A stretch of DNA of 64,000 nt from Granulicella mallensis MP5ACTX8 (GCF_000178955.2 NC_016631.1:1860001-1924000); one strand, 5' to 3'; counted from the stretch's first letter, positions 8,385 through 18,074 are shown. A program made the numbers and translations. The notes: generated by a model from the letters alone, not told the origin.

Positions 8385-8838
8385 TGGACCCTCTTATCTG
8401 CGAGGCCCCGCCGCTTACGTTGAGCGAACAGGAGATCTCGTACAGAAAAGCCACAAAACAGAAGGATAATCCTTGTGAGAGATTTTCGCGGGTATTATGT
8501 TAAAAATTAACAATTCCAGTGTGATGAAGAGCAAGGGAAGCGAGCTTTTGCCTTTCTTGTTGTCATTCCCGTAGGGAATCTGCTTTTGCCTTTGTTCTTG
8601 TCTTTGCTTTTGCCTTTGCTTTTCTGGTTGTCATTCCGAGCGCAGCGAGTGAACCTGCTGTCTCCCGTTTTTAACTCGTGCTGGTACAGCAGCTAAACCT
8701 CTTGCCTCTACTCACCATCCGAGTAATCCGAACGAAGAACGGGAGACAGCAGGTTCACTCCCCTTCGGCTACGCTCAGGGTCGGAATGACAACCAGAAAA
8801 GCAAGAGCTGGAGCGAATGACAGTTTGCTGACACCACC
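8385..8838. repeat. Gap with family A palindromic repeat, copy 3 (8630-8790)
   Basis: The gap holds an AT-rich stretch (8440-8530), the short satellite (about 8560-8583, attcccgtagggaat), a T/G-rich tract, and the long inverted repeat 8630-8790. The two arms are of different subtypes: the left arm reads ccgagcgcagcgagtgaacctg, the right arm carries the longer ccttcggctacgctcagggtcgg version. This asymmetry suggests recombination between copies. No gene seen in the gap. Confidence 0.85.
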
Positions 8839-9789
8839 CTACGACGTCCGCAACCCATTCCCCTGCGGCTCGGAATAGTCGAATCGAAACAACATCAACG
8901 TCGCGATAAGCACGATAGCTGACCCCAGAAACTCCCTCGGAACAAGCCGCTCGCCCAGGATGCTGAACGCCAGAGCGACACCGAACAGCGGCATCAGATA
9001 CAGCGACGCCGACGCAATCACGACATCGACCGTACCCAGCGCGCGGAGAAAGAACACCATCGACAGGCCATAGAAGAAGATCGCTAAATATCCCAGCGCT
9101 CCCCATTGAACCACCGTAAGGTGGGCCAGGTGGCTGAGGCAATGCGGTTCGAACACGAAAAGAACGGGCAGGCTGAAAACCGTCGTCGGCAGATAGCTGA
9201 AGAACAGAATCTCGATCCCCGAGAAGTGATTCAGGAGCCGCTTCGAGTAGACGTTGTAGAACGCGGAGCCCAGGCATCCAGCCGCGATGAGCAGGTTTCC
9301 GGCCAGCGCATGATTGCGTGTTCCTGCACTGGACACACCATTCAGGGGCGAGAGCAGAAACACTCCCGCGAGACCAAGCAGCAGCACGCTGACGCGAAGG
9401 GCGGAGAGCCGTTCGCGCAGCAGCCACACGGCGATCAGCGCGCCGAAGATCGGGATCAGTAGGCTAAGGATGGCGCCGTTCGAGGCTGTCGACCAGCTGA
9501 TGCCCAGGGTCATTCCCACCTGTGCCATGAGCTGGCCGCAGATGCCGGCGAGAAAGAACTCGCGGCGCAGCGTCCACGCGGCCTTGAACTTCTGGGCGAC
9601 GTCTCCACGGAGGCACAGCAGGCCCAGGCCGAGGAACGTGATGAAGTAAAGCGGAAGCAGGGCCGTAGCCAGCGGACCAAGCCCCCCGGCCAGAAGTTTG
9701 ACCGCAACGCCCTGTCCGGCCCACAGAAGATTGGCGACGATCAGCAGTAGAACTGCCAAAAGCAGACGCGTGTTCCGTGTCGAACGCAC
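8839..9789 (-). CDS. EamA/DMT-family transporter
   Basis: About 316 residues with ten hydrophobic segments arranged as two EamA repeats (first half NLLWAGQGVAVKLLAG to LLGLAGVFLLSP; second half AGNLLIAAGCLGSAFYNVYSKRLL to LMLFRF). Members export metabolites such as amino acids or sugars; the substrate cannot be read. A GTG at 9789 overlaps the TAG of the upstream kinase gene (TAGTG), with GGGGA about 8 nt upstream; a TTG at 9804 is the alternative. The overlap argues for translational coupling with the sugar kinase. Confidence 0.85.
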   Translation of the reverse strand: MRSTRNTRLLLAVLLLIVANLLWAGQGVAVKLLAGGLGPLATALLPLYFITFLGLGLLCLRGDVAQKFKAAWTLRREFFLAGICGQLMAQVGMTLGISWSTASNGAILSLLIPIFGALIAVWLLRERLSALRVSVLLLGLAGVFLLSPLNGVSSAGTRNHALAGNLLIAAGCLGSAFYNVYSKRLLNHFSGIEILFFSYLPTTVFSLPVLFVFEPHCLSHLAHLTVVQWGALGYLAIFFYGLSMVFFLRALGTVDVVIASASLYLMPLFGVALAFSILGERLVPREFLGSAIVLIATLMLFRFDYSEPQGNGLRTS

Positions 9790-11201
9790 TAGGCCATTCC
9801 CCAAAACGAATCCCGGAATGATGCGAGCTGCAGCATGCGCGCATCAAAGGCGTCGACGCCGCTGGAGCTGCCCTCGAAGAGATGAGGCATCTTGCCATGT
9901 TCGCTGGCGTACTCCTGCGCGATCCGCTCAATGGCACGCTGATCGTCAGGCCCGGAGCGTCCCAGGATGGCTACCACGCCGCCCGCACCGCCGCCGGTCA
10001 TCTTAGCGCCGGGAAAACCTGCTTTGCGCGCGCGCGATACCAGCTCATCGCAGGCCGGAGAGCCCAGGCCGCATTCGGCATAGGCGACGTGCGACTGGCA
10101 GAGGATCTCGCCGATGAGTTGGAGCGTGCTGTCCGATACGCTGCCCTGAAGCAGCGTGGACACCGTCTGTACGCGGAGATTCTCCTCCGTCGCGTATCGA
10201 ACCGCTGCACGGACGGGATACTCCGCAGCGGGATCGAGAGTGGTGAAGGGATCAACATGTTCGCCCGCCCGCGCCAGGAACTCGCGTCCACTGATCGACT
10301 CCGGCAAGCCTCGTTCGAAGCGCGAGCGAAACTCTGAAGGCGCGAGATTTGAGAGGTAACCGTTCCAGCGCGAATCCGTCCAGCGAGCAATTCCCGACGT
10401 CTGCTCCGGGATTACCGCGAGGCCTTCCTGCTGGCAGATCAGCTTGTACCCCATGAAGGCCGCGGCGCGGGCGATCTCGTAGGCCGCGCCCGTCGTCGAG
10501 CGGGGAGCCATCGAATCGATGCCCCAGAGCCGAAGGCCTGCAGGAAGCTTCACCGGAGCAAAGGGCTGGCAAGGCTGGCAGAGCAGGGGAAGAAGATGAT
10601 TCTCTTTGCCCAGCACGATCGCCGCCTGGTCCATGATGCCGCACGCCGCGCCGACCACAACGTTCTCCACCCACTGCCCGGCCGTTGCCAGCGCGACACC
10701 ATCAAGCGAGATTCCCCAAGCCGCCGAGGCCGCTTTGAGCACCGCGATCTCAAGCGCCGCCGAGGAGCTGACCCCCTTGTTCGGCGGCAGGTCAGAGGCC
10801 AGAAAGAGATCGGCCCCGGTGCCGCATCCATAGCGGGTCTTGAGAAAGTGGAGTGCACCGAGCACATAGCAGGCCCAGCGGGAACCTTCTCTTCTATGGC
10901 AGAGTAGGCGCAGGCTGGCCAGATCATCCATATCGCCCGCACAAAACTCGAGGGAGCTCTCCCAGCCGAACTCTGCTGCGCCGGGATTGAGCAGGCGGAT
11001 CGTATCGTCGGCACGCGGCTGAATCGCAACCCAAACGGCCTCGCGGAGAAGGCCCTGCAGCACCACGCCGCCGGTGTAGTCGACGTTGCCTCCCATCACA
11101 TCGAGGCGGCCAGGTGCACGCGCGATCCATAGCGGCTTCTCTGGAGAAAAGAAGCCGTACGTTGCGACGGTGGTGGCAACCTGATCTTCGAAGATGCTCA
11201 A
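9789..11201 (-). CDS. GHMP sugar kinase, galactokinase / L-arabinokinase-like
   Basis: A 470-residue GHMP-superfamily kinase that would phosphorylate a sugar at C1. Motif 1 at about 27-45 reads APGRLDVMGGNVDYTGG; classical galactokinases have GRVNLIGEHTDYNGG, whereas plant L-arabinokinase has PGRLDVMGG, so the substrate may be L-arabinose or another sugar rather than galactose. Motif 2 is LPPNKGVSSSAALE (138-151), the catalytic aspartate is in CGIMDQ, and motif 3 is KMTGGGAGG near the C-terminus. It lies between a DeoR regulator 81 nt upstream and an exporter overlapping its stop, forming a three-gene operon. Confidence 0.85.
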   Translation of the reverse strand: MSIFEDQVATTVATYGFFSPEKPLWIARAPGRLDVMGGNVDYTGGVVLQGLLREAVWVAIQPRADDTIRLLNPGAAEFGWESSLEFCAGDMDDLASLRLLCHRREGSRWACYVLGALHFLKTRYGCGTGADLFLASDLPPNKGVSSSAALEIAVLKAASAAWGISLDGVALATAGQWVENVVVGAACGIMDQAAIVLGKENHLLPLLCQPCQPFAPVKLPAGLRLWGIDSMAPRSTTGAAYEIARAAAFMGYKLICQQEGLAVIPEQTSGIARWTDSRWNGYLSNLAPSEFRSRFERGLPESISGREFLARAGEHVDPFTTLDPAAEYPVRAAVRYATEENLRVQTVSTLLQGSVSDSTLQLIGEILCQSHVAYAECGLGSPACDELVSRARKAGFPGAKMTGGGAGGVVAILGRSGPDDQRAIERIAQEYASEHGKMPHLFEGSSSGVDAFDARMLQLASFRDSFWGMA

Positions 11202-11282
11202 TTCCGGCTGGCTCTCTCGACGGGAGATGACATTCTCTTTTTCAGGCTACCGAATTGCTATACACAGAACATTAATAAAAGT

Positions 11283-12044
11283 TCATTCCGCCACCTGAAC
11301 CTGCGTAATTTGACGCAACCGCGCAAGATCTTCGGCGGAGATGTCCTTATCGGTCAGGATCAGGTCGCAGTCCTCAATGCCGCAGAGGCGATACGTGGCC
11401 TCGGTGCCGATCTTGCTGCTGTCGACGACCAGCACTCTCCGCTTGCCCGCCTGCAGCATCTCGCGCTGCGCATCGGGATCGTGGACCATAATGCCGCGCG
11501 TAAATGAAACCGCTGCCGCACCAAAGATAATGGTGTCCGCGCAGATCGAGGTCAGGCTCTTGCCGACGGCATGCCCAATGAGGTCGTGGCTGCTCGAACG
11601 ATAGACGCCGCCGGTCAGCTCCACCCGGATATCCTCGGCCGAGGTGAGCTCTTCGAGGACCGCCAGCGAAAAGGTGAAGACAACAACATTGCGCCGCGCG
11701 CGCAGCTCCCTGGCCACATAGAGCGTGGTCGTTCCCGAATCGAGAACCACGGACTCCCCATCATGAACCAGTGCGGAGGCTGCCGCGCCGATGCTGCGCT
11801 TGGCATGCGACATCTTCTGCAGGCGTTCGAAGAAGCTTCGCTCCGCACCCCGCCAGTTTTCAATCCGCGCCCCACCGGGAATTCGAATGACCTGCCCGGC
11901 TTCGACCAGCTTCTGCAGGTCACGCCGAATCGTCATCTGCGACACGTGAAAGGTCTCCGCAATCTCACCGATCGAGGCAGATGTGTTTATTTTTAACATT
12001 TGAACGATCGATTCAAGCCGGGAGCGTTCTGTGATCTCACTCAT
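11283..12044 (-). CDS. DeoR/GlpR-family transcriptional regulator
   Basis: A 253-residue DeoR-type regulator: N-terminal HTH (ASIGEIAETFHVSQMTIRRDLQKL, about 23-46) and a C-terminal sugar-phosphate-sensing DeoRC domain with the VLDSGTTTLYVARELR and VVDSSKIG motifs. Such proteins usually repress sugar catabolism genes and are released by a phosphorylated sugar. It is the first gene of an operon with the sugar kinase and divergent from a TonB receptor-glycerophosphodiesterase pair, so both sides may be its targets. Confidence 0.88.
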   Translation of the reverse strand: MSEITERSRLESIVQMLKINTSASIGEIAETFHVSQMTIRRDLQKLVEAGQVIRIPGGARIENWRGAERSFFERLQKMSHAKRSIGAAASALVHDGESVVLDSGTTTLYVARELRARRNVVVFTFSLAVLEELTSAEDIRVELTGGVYRSSSHDLIGHAVGKSLTSICADTIIFGAAAVSFTRGIMVHDPDAQREMLQAGKRRVLVVDSSKIGTEATYRLCGIEDCDLILTDKDISAEDLARLRQITQVQVAE

Positions 12045-12347
12045 GTTGTCCGTTTCCCAAGTGTAAGTTTAGCGATTGTTCTACAGATTTTAGCCTATTT
12101 TCAGAATAAAACGAGAATGCCTGCATTTTCTCTGCCGCAAATCTAGATAAGCCATATGTCTGCGTTGTGTAACTTTTTCTCATGATGTGTCAAAAGTTTG
12201 TCCCTTATTAACATTTCTTTGTTACGGTCTTCTCATCGCAACTGAAGTACGTCGCGTCTGCTCACCACGCACGGGAGCTTTCGCGGTTTTATCGTTCTCG
12301 ATCCTGAGTCTTCCCGACGAACGCATCTTCCAAACTTTGGGGTTTCT
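12045..12347. promoter_or_regulatory. Divergent control region, deoR / TonB receptor
   Basis: A 303-nt AT-rich gap between divergent genes, with no open frame of interest. An inverted repeat taaca-tttctt-tgtta lies at 12209-12224 and is a plausible site for the neighbouring DeoR protein. No confident promoter hexamers were identified. Confidence 0.4.
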
Positions 12348-15300
12348 ATGAATTGCGTCCTGCCCGCATCTACTGCAACTGTCTGTCTGCAATCCGGTAT
12401 CGTTCGCCGATCCTATGGTAGCGACAAACGAATGAGCTGCCGAGTCTTTCAGACTTTCTACGGACTGGCATTGTTATTTGCCCTGATCGTTTCCGGTGGC
12501 GTCCTCCAGGCTCAGACCTTCTATGGCTCCATCAGCGGCGTCGTCAAAGATCCCAGCGGAGCGGTGGTGTCGGAGGTCGCTGTCACCGTGCACGAGAACC
12601 GCACGGCGACGGAGTACAAGACCCTTACCAACAAGGCAGGCAGCTATCGTGTCTCCTTCTTGAAGCCGGGTGGCTATACCGTCCGCTTTGAAAAGGGTGG
12701 TTTTGCGCAGTACATCACGGACGAGCTCAACATCGTTCTGAACCAGGAACTCGTCGTCGATGGAGCGCTGAAGATCGGCGAGAACTCCGAGGTCATCACG
12801 GTCACCGGCGCCGCGAGTCCGCTCAATGCCACCAATCCCCAGGTGGGCGGCGAACTCAGCACGCAGGAGCTGATCGATCTCCCCGAAGAGACCAGCACGA
12901 AGGGCGCGAACGAGTTCCTGCTGACCAAGACCTTCGCAGGTGTCGCCAGCACCAGCCAGGACTACTCGAACGTGAATAACGTCTCGCTTGGCGGCGGAAG
13001 ACCAGTCACGAACCCCATCATCATCGACGGTCTGCCCAGCAACATGGGCGTCGACGGCACCTACGGCCTCATCCCGACGCCGGACTCCACAGAAGAACTC
13101 CAGGTTCTGACCTCGCCATTCTCTGCCCAGTACGGCCAGAGTGGTGGCGGCGCTATCCTGACCACCACCAGGTCCGGCACGGATAGATTTCACGGCAGCG
13201 CCTTCGAATCCTACAGCTCGCAGGATCTCGTTGCCCTGGGCTACTTCACCGCTCACGGCACCGTCGTGCCACCCCAGTCCTTCAACTACTTCGGAGGATC
13301 GATTGGTGGCCCGGTCTGGATTCCCAAAATCCTCGATGGACGTAAGCATCGTCTCTACTTCTTTACCGACTGGGAAGACACGATCACCCACGCAACCAGC
13401 CCGCTTAATAGCGACGTGCCTACCATGGCAGAGCTCGGCGGAGACTTCTCCGGGATCTCACCCCAAAATCAGCCGACACCCACCATCTACGATCCCAACA
13501 CGACAACTGTAGACAGCAAGGGCCATATCACCCGTACTCCTTTCAAGGGAAACATCATCCCGAAGGCACGGCTCGATCAGGTAGGTCTCAATCTCGCCTC
13601 GTTCTTCCCGCAGCCGAACTGCAGCTATCTGACCTACAATTATTGCCTCAGTCCCGTATCGCACAGCAGCTATCTCTATAACGCCGACCGCATCGACTAC
13701 AACGCCTCCGACTATGACCACATCTGGGCGAAGTTCTCGCGTGACGGTCCAACGAACCAGCCCACCATCGATATTCCGAACGCTGCCAACACCTCGGCGC
13801 TGGGCGGTTGGGTCGATGACCACTACGCTGTCTCCTGGAGCCATATCTTCTCGCCGCGCATCTCCAATGAGGCCCGCTTCGGCTATGTTTCGGAAGAGAA
13901 CTTCAGCACCCCAACACCGGCGGATGCCGATGCCATCGGTCTCAAAGGCGTCCCTCTCACCCAGTTCCCCAGCATCTCTACAACCCAGTACATCAGCTTC
14001 GGCGCAGGCTCCTTTGCCCGGACGCGGGACGGCCACTACATCCTGAACGACGCCATGGTCATGCAGATGGGCCGTCACAGCCTCTCTGTCGGTGGAGAGT
14101 TCATGCGCTACGCCTACAGCTACTACACCCCCGGCGTTCTCTCCGGAAGCTATGGCTTCACGGGAACCTTTACCACTGCGAGCGGTCAGTCCGGACTGGG
14201 TCTTCCCGATCTCGAACTGGGTATTCCTGCAAGCGCGTCGATCAGCACCACCAATACGATCTTTCACGAGAACCTGAACTACTTCGCGGGTTATGTCCAG
14301 GACGACTACAGGGTTTCGACGAAACTCACGATCAACCTCGGTCTGCGCTACGAGTTCGATGGACCGTTCTCCGAAGAGCACGGCAACATGTATACCTTCA
14401 ATCCGAACATCATCGACCCTGCAACGCAGAAGCCGGGCGGAATTGAATTCGCCGGCACTAACGGAGCGCCCCACAGCCTGATTCCGAACATCTACACCGG
14501 CATCCTGCCGCGCGTCGGCTTCAACTACCATGCTGCGCACAACATCGTTGTCCGTGGCGGCTATGGAATCTACGAGCTCCCGAGCATCGGCTTCGGCACA
14601 GCGGGACTCACCTCGGCTTCCACTGTCAGTGCCAGCTTCCAAAGCTCCGATCCCGGTGTCACTCCTGCCTTCGAGTTGAACCAGGGCGTTCCGGCCTACG
14701 GCCCCAACGTAGGCCCCAACGGCGAGCCGCTCATCCCCACCAGTCTCACGAAGCCCTCCTTCAGCCCCACGGAGTTGCCGCAGCACGCTGTGCTTCCGTA
14801 TCTGCAGGAGTGGCAGTTCGGCGTACAGCAGGACCTCGGTCATGACTGGATCGCGGAGCTCGACTACGAGGGCAACCACGGCGTGCATCAGCCGATCGAG
14901 GTGCCCATCAACCAGATCACTCCTTCCGCGGGTTGCTGCTTCGGCTTATCCACTGCCCAGAGCCTCCGGCCCTTTCCCCAGTTCCTTACCGTCACTGCTC
15001 TGACCAATGGAGGTGCTTCAAAGTATGCGGCTCTCCTGGCGACGTTGAGCCACCGCTGGAGCAATGGCATCTCGGTTCGCGCCGCCTACACCTGGGCGCA
15101 TGCAACGGACGATGTCGACGCTCCTGCCCGCGCCGATGCCGCCCCGGTCCAGAACGTCTACAACCTCCGCTCCCAGTGGGGAACGGCTATGACGAACGTT
15201 CCGCAGCGTTTCTCCCTCTCTGCCGTCTATGCGCTGCCGGTCGGTTCGGGCGGCAAGTTTTTCACGCATACGCCCGTTGTCTCGCAGGTGATCGGGCACT

Positions 15301-15731
15301 GGAAGGTCAGCACGGTGGCCCAGTTCCAGAAGGGTTATCCCTACTTCATCTCGCAGGCAAACCAGCTTGGTCTCTTCTCCGGTGCTCAGTATGTAACGCA
15401 GGTGGGCAACCCCAACCTGTCGCGCGGCTCTCGCACGGTGCAGGAGTGGTTCAACACCAAGGCCTTCGCGATTACCCCCGTGGATACCCTGGGCAATGCG
15501 CCGCGCGCCGCGCTCTATGGCCCGGGGCAAAATGTGTGGGACCTCAGCCTCATGCGTGAGGTTCCGCTCTGGAAGCACGCCGGGCTGACCTTCCGTGTCG
15601 ACGCTCACAATGCCTTCAACCATCCGCAGTTCTCCGGCCTGGACACGACGATCACCGACGCCAAATTCGGCCAGGTCACGGGCGCACAGGATCCACGCAT
15701 GCTGCTTCTCATCGCTCGTCTCAAGTTTTGA
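12348..15731 (+). CDS. Oar-like TonB-dependent receptor with carboxypeptidase-regulatory-like domain
   Basis: A 1127-residue outer-membrane protein. After a signal peptide (hydrophobic LALLFALIVSGGVLQAQ) comes an Ig-like carboxypeptidase-regulatory domain (SISGVVKDPSGAVVSEVAVTV to VRFEKGGF), a plug-like region (PIIIDGLPSNMGVDGTYG) and a long beta-barrel with a terminal aromatic strand ending in ARLKF. These Oar-type proteins take up large substrates or act in adhesion. The ATG at 12432 (MSCRVFQ) is an alternative start closer to the signal peptide. It is followed 51 nt later by a glycerophosphodiesterase gene. Confidence 0.9.
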   Translation: MNCVLPASTATVCLQSGIVRRSYGSDKRMSCRVFQTFYGLALLFALIVSGGVLQAQTFYGSISGVVKDPSGAVVSEVAVTVHENRTATEYKTLTNKAGSYRVSFLKPGGYTVRFEKGGFAQYITDELNIVLNQELVVDGALKIGENSEVITVTGAASPLNATNPQVGGELSTQELIDLPEETSTKGANEFLLTKTFAGVASTSQDYSNVNNVSLGGGRPVTNPIIIDGLPSNMGVDGTYGLIPTPDSTEELQVLTSPFSAQYGQSGGGAILTTTRSGTDRFHGSAFESYSSQDLVALGYFTAHGTVVPPQSFNYFGGSIGGPVWIPKILDGRKHRLYFFTDWEDTITHATSPLNSDVPTMAELGGDFSGISPQNQPTPTIYDPNTTTVDSKGHITRTPFKGNIIPKARLDQVGLNLASFFPQPNCSYLTYNYCLSPVSHSSYLYNADRIDYNASDYDHIWAKFSRDGPTNQPTIDIPNAANTSALGGWVDDHYAVSWSHIFSPRISNEARFGYVSEENFSTPTPADADAIGLKGVPLTQFPSISTTQYISFGAGSFARTRDGHYILNDAMVMQMGRHSLSVGGEFMRYAYSYYTPGVLSGSYGFTGTFTTASGQSGLGLPDLELGIPASASISTTNTIFHENLNYFAGYVQDDYRVSTKLTINLGLRYEFDGPFSEEHGNMYTFNPNIIDPATQKPGGIEFAGTNGAPHSLIPNIYTGILPRVGFNYHAAHNIVVRGGYGIYELPSIGFGTAGLTSASTVSASFQSSDPGVTPAFELNQGVPAYGPNVGPNGEPLIPTSLTKPSFSPTELPQHAVLPYLQEWQFGVQQDLGHDWIAELDYEGNHGVHQPIEVPINQITPSAGCCFGLSTAQSLRPFPQFLTVTALTNGGASKYAALLATLSHRWSNGISVRAAYTWAHATDDVDAPARADAAPVQNVYNLRSQWGTAMTNVPQRFSLSAVYALPVGSGGKFFTHTPVVSQVIGHWKVSTVAQFQKGYPYFISQANQLGLFSGAQYVTQVGNPNLSRGSRTVQEWFNTKAFAITPVDTLGNAPRAALYGPGQNVWDLSLMREVPLWKHAGLTFRVDAHNAFNHPQFSGLDTTITDAKFGQVTGAQDPRMLLLIARLKF

Positions 15732-15782
15732 AGCTGCATAACCATAGAGACCTCAACGTATAACGAATAAAGGGACAACAAA

Positions 15783-16601
15783 ATGCGTCATTCAATCACG
15801 AAGCTACTGATCGGCTACACCCTCGCAGGCGGCGTTGCCTGCGCCCAGACCGCGTGGACTCCAAAGGACGATGCGAAGACCATCAAGGTCATCTCCCATC
15901 GCGGCGAGCACCTCCACCATCCCGAGAACACGATGCCTGCTTTCCAGGCCGCCATCGATGCCGGTGCCGACTACTTCGAACTCGACGTCCGCACCACCTC
16001 GGACGGCAAGTTCGTCATCATGCACGACGGCACGCTGGACCGCACCACCAACGGCACCGGCGAAGTCCACAAGCATACCTTCGACGAGATCCGCGCCCTC
16101 GATGCCGGAGCCAAGTTCGGCGCTGCCTTCGCCGGAACCAAGGTCCCCACGCTCGACGAAGCCTTCGATCTCGCACACGGCAAGATCAACGTCTACGTCG
16201 ACACCAAGTACGCTGACCCCCAGCAGTTGGTCGATACGATCGTGCGTCACGACATGCAGGATCACGTCGTGGTCTACGGCAATCCCTTCTTCCTCTACGA
16301 GGTGCATAAGATCAAGCCGACGCTGAAGGTGATGCCGGAGACGATCAGCCCCGACATCTGCAAGTTCCTGGTGCGCGGCATGCAACCTCAGGTTCTGGCC
16401 TTTGATGCGAACGACTTCAAAGATCCGGTCATCGCCTGCGCGAAAGACGCCAACGCGAAGATCTACGTCGACCGCCTCGGCGACGCCGACAACCCGGAGA
16501 CCTGGCAGAAGGCCATCGACCTCGGAGCGAACGGCATCCAGACCAACCTGCCCGCAGAGCTGGCGACCTATCTGCGCGCCCACAACCTGGCGACCCACTA
16601 A
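15783..16601 (+). CDS. Secreted glycerophosphodiester phosphodiesterase
   Basis: A 272-residue GDPD-family TIM barrel that cleaves glycerophosphodiesters to glycerol-3-phosphate and an alcohol. ISHRGE (catalytic His and metal Glu), FELDVR (metal Glu/Asp) and IMHDGTLDRTTNG (second catalytic His) are all present, and NVYVDTKYADPQQLV holds the third acidic ligand region. A short N-terminal signal peptide ending at VACAQ places it in the periplasm. AGGGACAACAAA precedes the ATG. The 51-nt gap from the TonB receptor suggests one transcription unit. Confidence 0.9.
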   Translation: MRHSITKLLIGYTLAGGVACAQTAWTPKDDAKTIKVISHRGEHLHHPENTMPAFQAAIDAGADYFELDVRTTSDGKFVIMHDGTLDRTTNGTGEVHKHTFDEIRALDAGAKFGAAFAGTKVPTLDEAFDLAHGKINVYVDTKYADPQQLVDTIVRHDMQDHVVVYGNPFFLYEVHKIKPTLKVMPETISPDICKFLVRGMQPQVLAFDANDFKDPVIACAKDANAKIYVDRLGDADNPETWQKAIDLGANGIQTNLPAELATYLRAHNLATH

Positions 16602-16612
16602 GAATTACCCAC

Positions 16613-16712
16613 GACTGTCATCTCGGTTGTGAAGAGACCCCTGTATTTGCTCGTAGCGGCTAGGCTGCTACAGGCAAAATACAGGGGTCTCAGCTTTCGC
16701 CCTGAACTCTTT
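16613..16712. repeat. Short palindromic repeat, family C-like
   Basis: Starts with tgtcatctcgg as in family C; the arms gagacccctgtattt (16634-16648) and aaatacaggggtctc (16677-16691) form a perfect 15-bp stem around a 28-nt loop that itself contains gtagcggc-taggct-gctac. Fills the convergent gap between the glycerophosphodiesterase and SDR genes. Confidence 0.8.
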
Positions 16713-16735
16713 GCCAATGCGGGCAAGGGATTAGA

Positions 16736-17488
16736 TTATTGCAATCCTCCGGAGACGCGGATGATCTGTCCGGTCACCCAGCGAGCTTCATCCGTAGCGA
16801 GTAGGGTAACCACATCGCCGACATCCTGGACCGTTCCGAGACGGCCGAGAGGCGTCTTTGCCACCAGGCCTATGACAAATTCGCTCTCCGCGGTAAGACC
16901 GTCGGCGCTTGTGCCTTCCGTCAGGATGATGCCCGGATTAACGGAGTTGACGCGAATCTTCTTTGGGCCAAGTTCATTCGCCAGGACGAGTGTGATCGAA
17001 TCCACCGCACCCTTCGTTGCGGTGTACGCCACGGAGGCCGGCACATTGAGCCGGGTGCCGACGCTGCCAATATTGATGACGCTGCCGCCCTCTTCGCTGA
17101 AATGCCTGATCGCCTCACGCGTCGTAAAGAGCAGGCCGAAGACATTCGTCTCGAATTGGCGGCGAAGCTCTGCCTCTTCCAACGCCTCGATAGGGGTGAA
17201 GGCATAGACACCGGCGTTGTTAACCAGGATGTCGAAACGGCTAAAGGCCTTTTTCGTCTCTTCAAAGAGACGTGCCACATCGGTGGTCTTGCCAACCTGC
17301 GCCTGGATCGCAATAGCTTTTCCGCCTGCCTTTACAATCTCGGCAACCGTATTCTCGGCACCGGCCTTATCCGACGCATAGTTGACGACGACCGATGCTC
17401 CCTCAGCCGCTAAGGACTTTGCGATTCCAGCGCCGATGCCCTTGGAGGCTCCTGTTACGATGGCGACCTTGCCGCTTAACTTGCTCAT
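16736..17488 (-). CDS. SDR-family oxidoreductase (FabG-like)
   Basis: A 250-residue short-chain dehydrogenase/reductase. Cofactor motif TGASKGIGAGIA near the N-terminus, NNAG, the Ser at IGSVG, and YTATKGAV with the catalytic Tyr and Lys; NPGI follows. VVNYASDK after beta-2 lacks an acidic end and suggests NADPH preference. The substrate is unknown. The start was set at 17488 (MSKLSGK) with GGAG about 11 nt upstream; the 39 extra upstream codons have no family resemblance. Same strand as the SnoaL-like gene 92 nt upstream. Confidence 0.88.
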   Translation of the reverse strand: MSKLSGKVAIVTGASKGIGAGIAKSLAAEGASVVVNYASDKAGAENTVAEIVKAGGKAIAIQAQVGKTTDVARLFEETKKAFSRFDILVNNAGVYAFTPIEALEEAELRRQFETNVFGLLFTTREAIRHFSEEGGSVINIGSVGTRLNVPASVAYTATKGAVDSITLVLANELGPKKIRVNSVNPGIILTEGTSADGLTAESEFVIGLVAKTPLGRLGTVQDVGDVVTLLATDEARWVTGQIIRVSGGLQ

Positions 17489-17580
17489 ATCTTCAATCTC
17501 CATTTTTGCTGCGTACGTTCTATTGATCTGTGAATACTGCCCTTTGATGGGCACCCACCAAAGGGCATCGTCTTCGCGCT

Positions 17581-18021
17581 TTATAGATCCGCGGGTGGGG
17601 TCCATCCACCGATCTGCTGCATCACGGATAGGAGATTCGCCACACCCCAGTGGTCGGTGATCTTGCCGTCTTCGACGCGCATTACGTCAACCGTCTCGAA
17701 GTGGATCTTGCGATGCGTTGGAGCGACACCCAGAAAGGGTCCCTCGTGCGTGCCGTAATAGGTTTTGTAGGTCGTTACGCGATTTCCAGCGGCAATCTGC
17801 CAATGAATTTCGGCACGAAAGTCGGGAAAGGCAACACGGATGTAGGTGTAGAGCTTACGTACTCCGGCCTTGTCGGGCGTAGTCCCCGGCTGGGGTGTGT
17901 GATCGATGAAATCTTCGGCAAACAACTCCTCGAAGAGGTCGAAGTCTCCTTTGCCTTGAACTTCTTCGGTATTTCGTAGAATGACCGCTTTTGCAATGGC
18001 GGACTGATCGTTGATGCTCAT
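17581..18021 (-). CDS. SnoaL-like ester cyclase family protein
   Basis: A 146-residue NTF2-fold protein of the SnoaL/ester-cyclase type (FDLFEELFAEDFIDHTPQPG, FPDFRAEIHWQIAAGNRVTTYKTYYGTHEGPFLGVAPTHRKI, then VEDGKITDHWGVANLLSVMQQIG). Family members act on small aromatic or polyketide-like compounds or are of unknown function. Divergent from a MarR regulator, with a strong dyad between them; likely forms an inducible operon with the SDR gene. Confidence 0.8.
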   Translation of the reverse strand: MSINDQSAIAKAVILRNTEEVQGKGDFDLFEELFAEDFIDHTPQPGTTPDKAGVRKLYTYIRVAFPDFRAEIHWQIAAGNRVTTYKTYYGTHEGPFLGVAPTHRKIHFETVDVMRVEDGKITDHWGVANLLSVMQQIGGWTPPADL

Positions 18022-18074
18022 GCGTTACGCTCCTTGCGGTTGAGAGGGATGTCGGTCGTGATTCTGCACGAGAT

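Noticed and set aside
9789-11201. Call as GalK galactokinase
   Set aside because: The sugar-binding motif departs from galactokinase and no other gal gene is nearby, so the symbol was left blank.
13458-14888. 476-residue antisense open frame
   Set aside because: Shadow of the TonB receptor gene in GC-rich sequence; no family resemblance and no Shine-Dalgarno sequence.
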